A program made the position numbers and the translations under genes. Below the pieces are notes generated by a model, which searched no databases, was not told the origin of the DNA, and worked only from the letters and a program-made list of their open reading frames with translations. From assembly GCA_934446065.1 (NCBI GenBank), contig CAKSDP010000008.1, positions 1 to 64,000 on the forward strand: a DNA stretch of 64,000 nucleotides, in the 5' to 3' direction. The DNA is from an uncultured Eubacteriales bacterium (lineage in GTDB: Bacteria; Bacillota; Clostridia; Oscillospirales; CAG-272). This document shows positions 7,860 through 17,479 of the stretch, piece after piece. Position 1 is the first letter of the stretch. Each line of letters starts with the position of its first letter.

Positions 7860-9089
7860 TTACTTCAGAAAACCCGGCAGAAATTCCGGCGCAACGGTGT
7901 CCGTCACATATTTTTTGAGCGTATCAAGCGATGTGTGGCGTCCGTATGCCGAGATCCCGTGAGATGCCGCCATATCGGCGGTATAGCTCTCCATAGGCCA
8001 TATCTGATTGTTGTAGAACGAAGAATTAAAGTGGAACACGGTCGGAATGAACAGCGGCGACTCGATCGAAACGTTTCCGCGCTCATCGCGCATTAAATCA
8101 AACGAGATGATACCGCCGACCATGTTGTAGTCAAAAGCCTGCTCCGCCATAAAATTGCCGAGCGAATATACACAAAGCGTGCGTCCGCCGTCGGGGCGGC
8201 TGATCCACTCGACCGGCTGGATCACGTGCGGGTGATGACCGACGATCACATCAACGCCGCACTCCGCCATGATGCGTGCATAGTTCTTCTGCTCGTCGGA
8301 CGGGGCGAACGCGCCCTCGATCCCCCAGTGAACGGAAACTATGAGAACATCGGAGTTCTCACGTGCCGCAGCGGTCTGACGCCTGATATCATCCTCGGAG
8401 AGATACGGCACCCACGCGTTATAGTTGTTCGAGAGCGTATATCCGTTTGTACCGTAGGTGTATGAGAGGAACGCGATCTTCAGCCCGTTCGACTCAAGAT
8501 AACGGGGAGTGTTGTAATCCTCCTCGGAGGTATAGCCGCCGATCATCAGAACCGGCATACCCTGCCAGAATTCGATCGTGTGCTCAAGGCCGGAGCCGGT
8601 CTGGTCGAGCATATGGTTGTTTGCTATATTCACGACGTCGAATCCGAGATCGACGAGGTCATATCCGAGATCCTGCGGGCTGTTGAAATTCGGGTAATAG
8701 CTCAGCTCATACCCATCGCCGCACATGAGCGTTTCCTGATTTATGAACGCGACGTCCGCCGAGCTTATGATATCGGCAACGTGCTCATACGAATACTTGA
8801 AGCCGTATGCTCTGCCGGAATCACTTTTTCCTGCTGCCTCACGCACATTGCCGTAATAGATTATATTATCTCCGCAGCCGATAAACGAGACCTTTGCAGG
8901 ATCATACAGCGGCTCCGTGACAGGTGGCTCTGTCGTCTGGGGAGCATCGGTGGTATGCACCGTGCTTGTTTTTGCCGGATCATCGGTACGGCCTGCTCCG
9001 TCGCCGGTTTTACGGACGCCGAGCATTGAGCAGGATTCGAGTGACGCGATTACCGATACCAAAAGGAGAGCGCTTATTAGCTTTTTCAT
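7860..9089 (-). CDS. CapA-family (PGA_cap) lipoprotein-like metallophosphatase
   Basis: A 409-residue protein of the CapA/PgsA family, a calcineurin-like fold associated with poly-gamma-glutamate or other surface polymers. The N-terminus has a signal peptide with a cysteine in ASLESCSML, a plausible though atypical lipobox. A Thr/Pro-rich linker follows (about 30-60). The metal-binding motifs GCGDN, NIANNHMLD, VSVHWG and VGHHPH, and a later YSLGNF, are all visible. The start at 9089 is chosen for GGAGAA upstream; a longer frame to 9212 has no site and would bury the signal peptide. It is first in the envelope operon, with a sigma-A-like promoter about 80 bp upstream. Confidence 0.87.
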   Translation of the reverse strand: MKKLISALLLVSVIASLESCSMLGVRKTGDGAGRTDDPAKTSTVHTTDAPQTTEPPVTEPLYDPAKVSFIGCGDNIIYYGNVREAAGKSDSGRAYGFKYSYEHVADIISSADVAFINQETLMCGDGYELSYYPNFNSPQDLGYDLVDLGFDVVNIANNHMLDQTGSGLEHTIEFWQGMPVLMIGGYTSEEDYNTPRYLESNGLKIAFLSYTYGTNGYTLSNNYNAWVPYLSEDDIRRQTAAARENSDVLIVSVHWGIEGAFAPSDEQKNYARIMAECGVDVIVGHHPHVIQPVEWISRPDGGRTLCVYSLGNFMAEQAFDYNMVGGIISFDLMRDERGNVSIESPLFIPTVFHFNSSFYNNQIWPMESYTADMAASHGISAYGRHTSLDTLKKYVTDTVAPEFLPGFLK

Positions 9090-9164
9090 TGAGTTCTCCG
9101 CCTTTAACGATTTATTTTTCCGGTGGATGCACATGGGTATACAAATCCATAATAAACTTATTAT

Positions 9165-9193
9165 ATCATACCATATATTTATGTTTTTTTCAA
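9165..9193 (-). promoter_or_regulatory. Predicted promoter of capA-like operon
   Basis: On the minus strand, TTGAAA (9193-9188), a 17-base spacer, then TATGAT (9170-9165), followed by an A/T-rich leader before the CapA-like start at 9089. Confidence 0.7.
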
Positions 9194-9244
9194 GGATTAT
9201 CGACTCGCACAAAGAAATTTTTGCACAATATTTGCACGCGCACG

Positions 9245-9278
9245 AAAAAAAGCGGTCGCCGGCAGCGACCGCTTTTTT
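9245..9278 (-). terminator. Rho-independent terminator of spoIVA
   Basis: The GC-rich stem AGCGGTCGC/GCGACCGCT has a 5-base loop flanked by A7 and T6, so it is a strong and probably bidirectional terminator. It abuts the spoIVA stop codon. Confidence 0.93.
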
Positions 9279-9279
9279 C

Positions 9280-10779
9280 TCACAGTATTATGCAGACGAG
9301 ACCCGAGCACCCGTCACAGATTATCTTCGAGAGAGCTTCGCTCATCTTCACACGTGCGTCGGGTGGCATATGCTCGAGCTTTGCTCTCATACCGTCGTTC
9401 ACAAGGTCGTACATCGTCCGTCCGAATATGTTGAAATCCCATATTTTATCGGGATCGCCCTGCATCTCGTCGAGCATGAAGCGAACCATTTCTTCTGACT
9501 GCTCTTCTGTTCCGATTATCGGATTTATCTCCGTATCGAGATTTGCGCGTATCATGTGTATCGACGGTGCCGACGCGCGCAGCTTCACTCCGTATCCGCC
9601 TGCCTGTCTTACGATCTCGGGGTCCTCAAGGACAAGATCCTCCTTATCGGGCATAACGATACCGTACCCGCACTCCATCACCTGATCCATGGCGGATGAA
9701 ATGCGGTCATACTCACGTTTTGTCTTCGCAAGCGACGAGATGGCGCAGAACAGCTCCTTGTCGGACTTTACATCGACGCCGCACGTCTCGCCGATCAGCT
9801 TATAATAGAGCGACTGCGGGAATGTGACCGTCATCTCCACCGAGCCTTTGCCAAGATCGGCTGCGACGCCCGACACCTTCACGCCGTCCATCTCCTCGTT
9901 TGATCCGAGTATCGACTCAAGTCTGTCGGAAAAATCGCCCGCCGCCTCGCTGAGCTTCATTTGCCCCGTCTTTGCTTCGGTAACGGCAGATCGGATCGCA
10001 CACTTAAGACGATGCTCGTCGTCGAGCGAGGCTATGAATCCCGGATATTTCACTGATATCTCGCGTGCCGGAAACTCCGCCGTGATCATCTCGAGGATCC
10101 CCTCGACGTCGGTCTCGTCAAGCTCAAGGCAATTGACAAGGGCAACGGGAGCCGAATACTTCCGCTCCAGCTCAAGCGCGAGCGCTTCGGCTTCCGCACT
10201 GTCGGGCTTTGCCGAATTGAGGATCACGGCATACGGCTTTCCGAGCGCGGACAGCTCCGCTGCCGCCCTCTCCTCCGCCGCAACGTAATTCTCGCGCGGG
10301 AGGTCGCCGATCGTTCCGTCCGTCGTGACAAGCATTCCGACAGTCGAATGATCGCGGATAACCTTTTCCGTGCCGATCTCCGCCGCCTCCTCAAACGGCA
10401 CGGGCGAATCCGACCATGGTGTATTCACCATGCGCACGGCACCATCCTCCTCGCGTCCGAGCGCGTCGGGGATGAGATATCCCACACAGTCCACCATTCT
10501 CGCCGACAGGCGCACCTTGTCGCCGAGCAGGACGCTCACCGCCTTCTCAGGAATAAATTTCGGCTCGGTCGTCATAACCGTGCGTCCGCCTGCGCTCTGC
10601 GGCAGCTCATCGCGCGCCATCGCGCGGCGCTCCTCATCCTCGATTCCCGGGATTATTACGCTCTCCATAAATTTGCGGATGAATGTGGATTTTCCTGTTC
10701 TGACCGGACCTACAACGCCGATATAGATATCCCCGCCCGTCCGCCTTGCAATATCACTGTATATTTTTGTACTTGTCAT
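9280..10779 (-). CDS. spoIVA: Stage IV sporulation protein A (spore coat ATPase)
   Basis: A 499-residue SpoIVA, the ATPase that polymerises on the forespore surface to form the coat basement layer. The N-terminus matches the family closely: IARRTGGDIYIGVVGP, followed by the Walker A segment VRTGKSTF. The central and C-terminal parts continue to the conserved terminal CIIL needed for localisation. The start at 10779 gives the family's usual N-terminus; an upstream in-frame ATG adds seven residues with no good site. The gene stands alone between two terminators, as expected for a mother-cell sigma-E gene, but I could not identify a convincing sigma-E promoter. Its presence shows a spore-forming lineage. 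Confidence 0.96.
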   Translation of the reverse strand: MTSTKIYSDIARRTGGDIYIGVVGPVRTGKSTFIRKFMESVIIPGIEDEERRAMARDELPQSAGGRTVMTTEPKFIPEKAVSVLLGDKVRLSARMVDCVGYLIPDALGREEDGAVRMVNTPWSDSPVPFEEAAEIGTEKVIRDHSTVGMLVTTDGTIGDLPRENYVAAEERAAAELSALGKPYAVILNSAKPDSAEAEALALELERKYSAPVALVNCLELDETDVEGILEMITAEFPAREISVKYPGFIASLDDEHRLKCAIRSAVTEAKTGQMKLSEAAGDFSDRLESILGSNEEMDGVKVSGVAADLGKGSVEMTVTFPQSLYYKLIGETCGVDVKSDKELFCAISSLAKTKREYDRISSAMDQVMECGYGIVMPDKEDLVLEDPEIVRQAGGYGVKLRASAPSIHMIRANLDTEINPIIGTEEQSEEMVRFMLDEMQGDPDKIWDFNIFGRTMYDLVNDGMRAKLEHMPPDARVKMSEALSKIICDGCSGLVCIIL

Positions 10780-10850
10780 TTGCCCCCGTTTTCCTTTCAT
10801 GTGGCATTCATTTGTACAAGTCTATGCGGCGGCATCTCAAAGTATTACAG

Positions 10851-10881
10851 AAAAAAGAGCGCACGTATATGCGCTCTTTTT
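10851..10881 (-). terminator. Rho-independent terminator of the polC operon
   Basis: Perfect 12-bp arms (10852-10863 and 10870-10881) with a 6-base loop, A-rich on one side and T-rich on the other, lying 10 bp after the polC stop. Confidence 0.92.
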
Positions 10882-10890
10882 GAGGATACA

Positions 10891-13800
10891 TCAGAACATT
10901 GTCAGCTGATTTGTTTCGGTCAGACCGTTCAGAACTCCGTTGCGTCTGAGTATCTCGATCACGGTCTTTGAAGCTCTCGAATACTTGCGCAGGTCATCGA
11001 CGGAGTACACCTCGTTCTCCCTGCAAGCGTTCATTATGCTGATCGCGGCGTTCTCGCCGAGCTCGGGGAGGGACGAGAACGGCAGACGTATAGCTCCGTT
11101 CTCAGGCAAAAATTTCGCAGCGTGCGACCGACGGAGATCGACCGGCAGGAATCTGTATCCGCGGGCGTAATACTCATCGACAAGCTGGAGCGCGTTGAAC
11201 ATCGCCGCCTCCTTCTGCGATTTGCCCTGGATCTTATCAAGCTCCCGCAGGGTGTCCTTGACCTTTTGCGGTCCCTCGAGGACAAGCTCGGCATCAAAGC
11301 CGTCGGGCGCTGCGGTGAAGTACGCTGCGTAGAACTCGACGGGATAGTATATCTTGTAGTATCCGAGTCTAAGTGCATCGATGACGTAAGCAGCCGCGTG
11401 CGCTTTCGGGAACATATACTTGATCTTTTTACAGGAATCTATGTACCAGTCGGGAACGCCGTGCTCGCGCATTGCTGCCTCATGCTCGGGGGAGAGGCCT
11501 TTTCCCTTTCTGACCTTCTCCATTATATCGAACGCGGTCTTGTTCTCAAGCGAGTGGCGCTGTATGAGATACAGCATGATATCGTCACGTGTTCCGATAA
11601 CCTCGGATATCGTACAGATGCCGTCCTTTATAAGCTCATCGGCGTTACCGATCCACACGTTCGTTCCGTGTGTAAGACCCGATATCTGAAGGAGGTCCGT
11701 AAACGTTTTCGGCTGCGCCTCCTCAAGCACCTGACGGACAAATCTTGTTGACATCTCGGGCAGTCCGAGTGTTCCGGTATGGCAGTCAAACAGCTTATCC
11801 GGCGTGATCCCGAGCGGTTCGGGTGAGGTAAAGAGCTTGTACACCTTGGGATCGGACATCGGCACATCGAGGATGTTCGTGTTCGTATACTCCTCAAGCC
11901 GCTTGTACTTGGTCGGAATATCGTGTCCGAGAATATCGAGCTTCAGAAGCGTATCGTGCAGATACTTGAACTCGAAATGGGTCGTGATTATATCGGAATT
12001 CGGATCGTCTGCGGGATGCTGCACCGGTGCAAAATCGGTAATATCGTACCCTTGCGGCACGACAATGATCCCGCCGGGGTGCTGCCCCGTCGTGCGCTTT
12101 GTGCCGACGATCCCGGAGATCAGCCGCTCCATCTCGGCGCGGTTCACGGACACTCCGTGGCCCTCGATATACTTCGCGACGTAGCCGTATGCGGTTTTGT
12201 CAGCGAGCGTACCGATAGTGCCGGCTTTGAACGCCTTTCCGGTACCGAACAGCACCTCGGTGAACTTGTGAGCGTCCGCCTGCACATCGCCGGAGAAGTT
12301 CAGGTCGATATCAGGCGTTTTGTCTCCGTAGAATCCGAGGAACGTCTCAAACGGGATATCGTGACCGTTGCGCTCCATTATGTGTCCGCAGCGTGGGCAG
12401 TTCTTCTCGGGCAGGTCGAAACCGGAGCCGACCGAGCCATCCTCGATAAATTCGGAATAGCGGCACTCGGGGCAGCGGTAATGCGGGGGCAGCGGGTTTA
12501 CCTTTGTAATTCCCGCCATCGTTGCGACGAATGACGAGCCGACCGAACCTCGCGAGCCGACCTGATATCCTTTGGACTCGCTGTTCTCAACGAGCTTTCG
12601 CGCGATGATGTACATGATGGCAAAGCCGTTCTTGATAATTGCGCCAAGCTCTCGCTCGAGCCGCTTTTCGACCTGCTCGGGCAGCGGATCGCCGTACAGC
12701 TCACGCGCAAGATTGTGGCACTTTTCCGTCAGCTCCTCGTTTGCGCCGTCGATATGCGGCGGGAAGAAGCCTTCGGGGATCGGGCGCACCTCGCCGATCA
12801 TTTCTGCGATTTTTCTCGGCGCCTCTATCACGACCTCGCGGCACTTTTCCTCTCCGAGATACTCAAACTCCGCGAGCATCTCCTCGGTCGTTCTGAAATA
12901 GAGCTTTGAATCACGGTCGAAATCGGAGAATTTCATTCCGGCGAGCAGTATACGTCGGTAGATTCCGTCCTCGTCGTCAATATAATGCGCGTCGCACGTC
13001 GCGACGACCGGTTTGCCGAGCTTTTCGCCGAGCGCGACGATCTTTCGGTTCAGCTCGCGCAGTCCCTCATCATCGGCGACCTTGCCGGAATCGACGAGGA
13101 ATCTGTTGTTTGAGAGCGGCTGTATCTCAAGATAGTCGTAGAAGGATGCGATGTTCTCGATCTCCGCCTGCGGCTTGCCATCTCGGATAGCGGTGAACAG
13201 CTCGCCCGCCTCACACGCAGAGCCGATGATCAGTCCCTCTCTGTACTCCATAAGGCGTGTCTTTGGAATACGGGGATGGCGGCGGTAATATTTCAGGTAC
13301 GAATCTGAAACGAGCGTATAAAGGTTCTTCAGTCCCACCTGATTTTTGACAAGTATTATCTGGTGATATGTCGGGAGCTTGAGGACGTCCGTTTTCTCGC
13401 TCATCGCCTCGAGCATTCCCTCCATGTCGAATATGCCCTCCTCGGTAAGCTTATCCGTCATTTTATAGAATATGGCGCTGAGCATTTCTGCGTCGTCGGA
13501 CGCTCTGTGGTGGTTGAAATCGCCGAGATTAAAATAATCAGCGAGAATATTAAGCTTATGCTGCTTGAGATCGGGGTTGACGTAGCGCGACATTGCGAGC
13601 GTATCGAGATACGCGTTCTCGAACGGCAGTCCGAGATTATCCGCCGCGCGGCGTATGAATCCGGTATCAAAGTCCGCATTGTGGGCGATGAGAAGCCTGT
13701 CCTCTGCGAACTCAAAGAATTTCGGAAGCACGACGTCGATCGTCGGCTGTCCCCGCACCATGTCGTCCGATATTCCCGTGAGTTTTGTGATCTCCTCGGG

Positions 13801-15318
13801 GATCGGAACCTCGGGGTCTATCAGCATATTGAAGCGGTCGAGCACCTCACCGTCGCGGACGAGAACCGCACCGATTTCGGTGATCTTGCAGTTCAGGTTG
13901 GAGATACCCGTGGTCTCAATATCGAACACGACAAATTCAGTGTCCTTGAACGAGCCTTCGGCGCGTCCGTAGATCGCCTTCGCCGTATCATCGACGAAGT
14001 ACGCCTCCATGCCGTAGATCACCTTGAAATCACGCTCGCCCTTCTTCTTCAGCGCCTCGGCGGCAAGCATTGCGGTCGGGAAGCCCTGAAGATTTCCGTG
14101 ATCCGTAATGGCGACGGCGGGGTGGCCAAAGCGGTACGCGCATTTCACTATATCCTCTGGCTTTGCCGTTGCATCCATTGCCGAGAGATTCGAGTGCATA
14201 TGAAGCTCCACTCGCTTCTCGGGTGCGTTGTCGGAACGCAGGATCTTTTTGACCTTCATGAGACCGGAGAGCGCTATGTACAGTTCGCCGTCGTAATTGT
14301 CCTCACGGATATTTCCGTGGACAGCGACCACCGCGCCCTTTGATATCGTGCCGAGAAATTCGCCCGCCGCCTCGACCGCAAACATTATTTTGATGAAAAT
14401 TGATGTGTCGCGGTCGGTCAGACCTATCGTAACGGACGTCTTGTCCCCTTTGCGCGTATCGCGCGTTTCAATGCTGAATATCTCGCCGAGGGTGACTATT
14501 CCGCGCTTGGGCGATGTGAGTGCGCGGATGGGCACTGCCGTTTCGGGATTGAATGCTTCGCCGTAAAGCTGCTCCGGGGAGGAGAGGTCGAACTCCATTT
14601 TGCCGGAATCGACCGTTCCGTCGCTCTCGCGCATTATAACGTCCTCTCCCTCAAATATCGAAGCGACGCGCGGGAGGCGCTCCTCCTCCGGTTCGGCTTC
14701 GGCGGCAGCCTTGGCAGATTCCTCTGCGAGTGCCGCGCGCTCCATTATCTGTCTGAGCCTCTCCGCATCCTCGAGCTGACGGCGGTTCTGCTCCTCCTTA
14801 TATTCGAGGGTGCGCGCCTCAAAATCGCTCGACTGCACGATATTCACCGTAAAGTCAAGCGAAAACTCACGCTTGATTATCGCCGCGATGATCTCCGCCG
14901 AGCGGGCAAGGTGCTGGAGATCGACACCTCCGGCGGGAAACGGAATGCCGATGGTTATTATGTTCCCCTCTACCGAATACTCGCAGTTATTATAGAATCC
15001 GTTGGTCGCAGAGCCTTCGCGCTTTGCCTGCGCGAGGACCTCCGGCAGATAGTCGGGGGTAAAGGATTCGGGCGTATACGTCGGCACTATCTGCACATAT
15101 CTCAGATCATATGCGACGCGTATTCCCTCTTCAAGGCGGGAGAGATATACCCTCGGGATCAGATTCGTCAGCGCAGCGGTTATACGGAGAGCACGGCGCT
15201 CCTTATCGGTCGAGATCGAATAGCTGTCGACGTCATCAAAAAAGCGCATATCGACCTCGGAGGGTGAATATCTGCGTATCTTTTGCAGAAGCGCTGCTGC
15301 TCTGTCAGTCACGAACAT
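10891..15318 (-). CDS. polC: DNA polymerase III alpha subunit, PolC type
   Basis: A 1475-residue Gram-positive replicative polymerase with intrinsic proofreading, close to the family's usual length. In order: N-terminal domain; OB-fold (about 240-340); PHP domain starting at VELHMHSNLSAMDA; an inserted DEDDh exonuclease beginning FVVFDIETTG at about residue 458; the rest of PHP; a four-cysteine zinc motif (CPECRY...CPRCGH, about 945-980); the palm with PDIDLNFSGD at about 1003; and a C-terminal clamp-binding motif QLTMF at the very end. The start overlaps the ispG stop by 14 bp, so it is the last gene of the isoprenoid/phospholipid operon. Confidence 0.98.
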   Translation of the reverse strand: MFVTDRAAALLQKIRRYSPSEVDMRFFDDVDSYSISTDKERRALRITAALTNLIPRVYLSRLEEGIRVAYDLRYVQIVPTYTPESFTPDYLPEVLAQAKREGSATNGFYNNCEYSVEGNIITIGIPFPAGGVDLQHLARSAEIIAAIIKREFSLDFTVNIVQSSDFEARTLEYKEEQNRRQLEDAERLRQIMERAALAEESAKAAAEAEPEEERLPRVASIFEGEDVIMRESDGTVDSGKMEFDLSSPEQLYGEAFNPETAVPIRALTSPKRGIVTLGEIFSIETRDTRKGDKTSVTIGLTDRDTSIFIKIMFAVEAAGEFLGTISKGAVVAVHGNIREDNYDGELYIALSGLMKVKKILRSDNAPEKRVELHMHSNLSAMDATAKPEDIVKCAYRFGHPAVAITDHGNLQGFPTAMLAAEALKKKGERDFKVIYGMEAYFVDDTAKAIYGRAEGSFKDTEFVVFDIETTGISNLNCKITEIGAVLVRDGEVLDRFNMLIDPEVPIPEEITKLTGISDDMVRGQPTIDVVLPKFFEFAEDRLLIAHNADFDTGFIRRAADNLGLPFENAYLDTLAMSRYVNPDLKQHKLNILADYFNLGDFNHHRASDDAEMLSAIFYKMTDKLTEEGIFDMEGMLEAMSEKTDVLKLPTYHQIILVKNQVGLKNLYTLVSDSYLKYYRRHPRIPKTRLMEYREGLIIGSACEAGELFTAIRDGKPQAEIENIASFYDYLEIQPLSNNRFLVDSGKVADDEGLRELNRKIVALGEKLGKPVVATCDAHYIDDEDGIYRRILLAGMKFSDFDRDSKLYFRTTEEMLAEFEYLGEEKCREVVIEAPRKIAEMIGEVRPIPEGFFPPHIDGANEELTEKCHNLARELYGDPLPEQVEKRLERELGAIIKNGFAIMYIIARKLVENSESKGYQVGSRGSVGSSFVATMAGITKVNPLPPHYRCPECRYSEFIEDGSVGSGFDLPEKNCPRCGHIMERNGHDIPFETFLGFYGDKTPDIDLNFSGDVQADAHKFTEVLFGTGKAFKAGTIGTLADKTAYGYVAKYIEGHGVSVNRAEMERLISGIVGTKRTTGQHPGGIIVVPQGYDITDFAPVQHPADDPNSDIITTHFEFKYLHDTLLKLDILGHDIPTKYKRLEEYTNTNILDVPMSDPKVYKLFTSPEPLGITPDKLFDCHTGTLGLPEMSTRFVRQVLEEAQPKTFTDLLQISGLTHGTNVWIGNADELIKDGICTISEVIGTRDDIMLYLIQRHSLENKTAFDIMEKVRKGKGLSPEHEAAMREHGVPDWYIDSCKKIKYMFPKAHAAAYVIDALRLGYYKIYYPVEFYAAYFTAAPDGFDAELVLEGPQKVKDTLRELDKIQGKSQKEAAMFNALQLVDEYYARGYRFLPVDLRRSHAAKFLPENGAIRLPFSSLPELGENAAISIMNACRENEVYSVDDLRKYSRASKTVIEILRRNGVLNGLTETNQLTMF

Positions 15319-16387
15319 CGACCTCCCCGATTATTTTTTCGATCTCGGCTACAAGAGTCGGAATTATCGCGGCTTCGGATACTCTGCCGCACACCTCGCC
15401 GTGCCGTATCAGCACGCCGCATCCGTCGCCGCCCGCGATTCCGACATCCGCCTCACGCGCCTCGCCGGGGCCGTTGACAACGCATCCCATGAGTGCGACG
15501 GTAATGTTTTTACCGTGAGTATCTATCTCGGCAGTGGCTTCGCGGAGCGCTGCCGACAGCGAGATCAGGTCGATCTTCGTTCTGCCGCACGTTGGGCACG
15601 AAACTATATTGATAAACCCGGTCTCAAGTCCCATTGCGCGGAGGATCTCATGACCGGCGACGACCTCCTTCACCGGATCGGCGGTAAGCGAGACACGAAG
15701 TGTATCGCCGATGCCGTCGCAGAGGAGAGCGCCGATACCGCAGGCGTTCTTCACAAGCCCCGAATACTCGTCTCCGGCTTCGGTAACGCCTATATGTATC
15801 GGATAATCGCTGCGTTCGCGCACGAGGCGGTTTGCGGCGATCATGTCGGAGACTCTCGACGATTTTATCGAGATCACGGTATCGGTAAATCCGAACTCCT
15901 CAAGCATACTCGCCTGCGTCAGCGCACTCTCGCAAAGGGCTTCGGGTGTCGGTGAGCCGTATTTTTCAATGAGTGAGCGCTCGAGAGAGCCTCCGTTAAC
16001 GCCGATCCTTATCGGCAGTCCGGCATTGCCGCAAGCTTCGGCGACAGCTTTGACGTTGTCGGCAGCACCGATATTTCCGGGATTTATGCGGATCTTGTCG
16101 GCACCCGCCTTCACGGCGGCAAGCGCGATCCTGTAATCAAAATGGATATCGGCGACAAGCGGGATCTCAACGCCGTTCGATTTTGCATATGAAAACACCT
16201 CGGCCGCTTCGATCTTCGGTACGGCGATCCGCGCGATAGCGCAGCCTGCACGCTCGAGCGCGAGAAGCTGGGCTGTCGTAGCCTCGAAATCCATGGTATC
16301 CGTATTTGTCATTGACTGAACACAGACGGGAGCGGTACCGCCTATGGCAACGCTCCCGATCTTTACTTCTTTTGACTGTCTGTACAA
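15305..16387 (-). CDS. ispG: 4-hydroxy-3-methylbut-2-enyl-diphosphate synthase
   Basis: A 360-residue IspG (GcpE), the [4Fe-4S] enzyme that converts MEcPP to HMBPP late in the MEP isoprenoid pathway. The N-terminal TIM barrel includes GGTAPVCVQSMTNTDT and KIRINPGNIG. The C-terminal part carries the cluster cysteines in SCPTCGRTK (about 262-270) and MGCVVNGPGEA (about 305). The length fits the short bacterial form. It lies 15 bp after rseP and overlaps polC. With dxr two genes upstream and uppS beyond, it links isoprenoid precursor supply to carrier-lipid synthesis. Confidence 0.97.
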   Translation of the reverse strand: MYRQSKEVKIGSVAIGGTAPVCVQSMTNTDTMDFEATTAQLLALERAGCAIARIAVPKIEAAEVFSYAKSNGVEIPLVADIHFDYRIALAAVKAGADKIRINPGNIGAADNVKAVAEACGNAGLPIRIGVNGGSLERSLIEKYGSPTPEALCESALTQASMLEEFGFTDTVISIKSSRVSDMIAANRLVRERSDYPIHIGVTEAGDEYSGLVKNACGIGALLCDGIGDTLRVSLTADPVKEVVAGHEILRAMGLETGFINIVSCPTCGRTKIDLISLSAALREATAEIDTHGKNITVALMGCVVNGPGEAREADVGIAGGDGCGVLIRHGEVCGRVSEAAIIPTLVAEIEKIIGEVDVRD

Positions 16388-16402
16388 TTTCTCGTCCTCC
16401 GA

Positions 16403-17452
16403 TCAGGGAATCAGCTTTACTATATCCTTGAATGTTATAAACAGCATAAACGCCATCAGTATCACGATGCCCGCAAAATGGATATATCCCTCGACATTGC
16501 GATTGACGGGGCGTCTGCGTATGAGCTCGATCACGAGGAACAGGAGACGTCCGCCGTCGAGTGCAGGCAACGGTAGAAGATTTACCACGCCGAGATTTAT
16601 ACTGATAAGCACGGCGATATATACAAAATCGGTTTTTGACTCCTTTGCTGCCTCGGCAAGAGTCGTTCCGATCCCAACGGGTCCCGACATATCGTCGATC
16701 GTGTAGCGTCCGACCGCAAGTCCCTTGAACGAATCGAAGATGCTGCGCATCATCGATATCGTGCGCCAAACGGTATGGCGCAGGACGTTCGGCACGGTCT
16801 TGTTTTCACTCGCAACGGAGAAATCTGCAAGGCCGACCGTGATTCCGGACTCGGTTACGGTCGAAAAAGTGACGTTCTCGATCACGACGTTCTCGCCGTC
16901 GCGGACGACTGTCACGTCGATCGGCTCATTTCCGTTATACATGATCTCGTATCTGAGGTCGTCGGCTATGTGAACCGCAGTATTGTTGATCTTTGTTATG
17001 CGGTCGCCGATCTCTAGCCCCTGCTCTTCGGTTGAGGAATACGTGACCGCGTCGCTCCTGAAGTATCCGAAATTTTGGATCGTTGTGCCGGACAGGGTTT
17101 CAGTCGCCGCCACGAGTATTGCCATGGCAATAATTCCGGCGATTATGTTGACAACGGCACCTGCGGCGACGATTATCATACGCTGCCACACGGGTTTTGC
17201 AGTCAGCGCGTTTTTGTCGTCGGACTCCTCATCCTCGCCGACCATGCTGACAAATCCGCCGACAGGAAGGGCGCGCAGCGAATATGCGATACCCGTTTTC
17301 TTTGAGGTATGCGAGAATATCTTCGGTCCCATGCCGATCGAGAACTCGTTTATCGCGACGCCGAACAGACGCGCGAACGCGTAGTGACCGCACTCGTGGA
17401 TGAGCACGAGAAAGCCGAACACGAGCACCGCAAGAATTATATTTATAACCAT
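16403..17452 (-). CDS. rseP: Site-2 protease RseP-like (M50)
   Basis: A 349-residue intramembrane zinc metalloprotease of family M50. The zinc-binding HECGH is at residues 19-23 inside the first membrane span, a PDZ domain lies at about 130-200, and the third metal ligand is in PALDGGRLL near residue 286. Membrane spans at about 4-24, 90-115, 275-300 and 325-348 match RseP/RasP/SpoIVFB relatives. RasP-type enzymes release anti-sigma factors and clear signal peptides. It sits between dxr (27 bp) and ispG (15 bp) in the standard Clostridia order. The specific substrate here is unknown. Confidence 0.94.
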   Translation of the reverse strand: MVINIILAVLVFGFLVLIHECGHYAFARLFGVAINEFSIGMGPKIFSHTSKKTGIAYSLRALPVGGFVSMVGEDEESDDKNALTAKPVWQRMIIVAAGAVVNIIAGIIAMAILVAATETLSGTTIQNFGYFRSDAVTYSSTEEQGLEIGDRITKINNTAVHIADDLRYEIMYNGNEPIDVTVVRDGENVVIENVTFSTVTESGITVGLADFSVASENKTVPNVLRHTVWRTISMMRSIFDSFKGLAVGRYTIDDMSGPVGIGTTLAEAAKESKTDFVYIAVLISINLGVVNLLPLPALDGGRLLFLVIELIRRRPVNRNVEGYIHFAGIVILMAFMLFITFKDIVKLIP

Positions 17453-17479
17453 CAGAACTACCTCCGGTATTACAGTAGA

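Noticed and set aside
10780..10850. A sigma-E promoter for spoIVA
   Set aside because: A CATAGACT stretch is present but the match to the sigma-E -10 and -35 elements is too loose to report as a feature.
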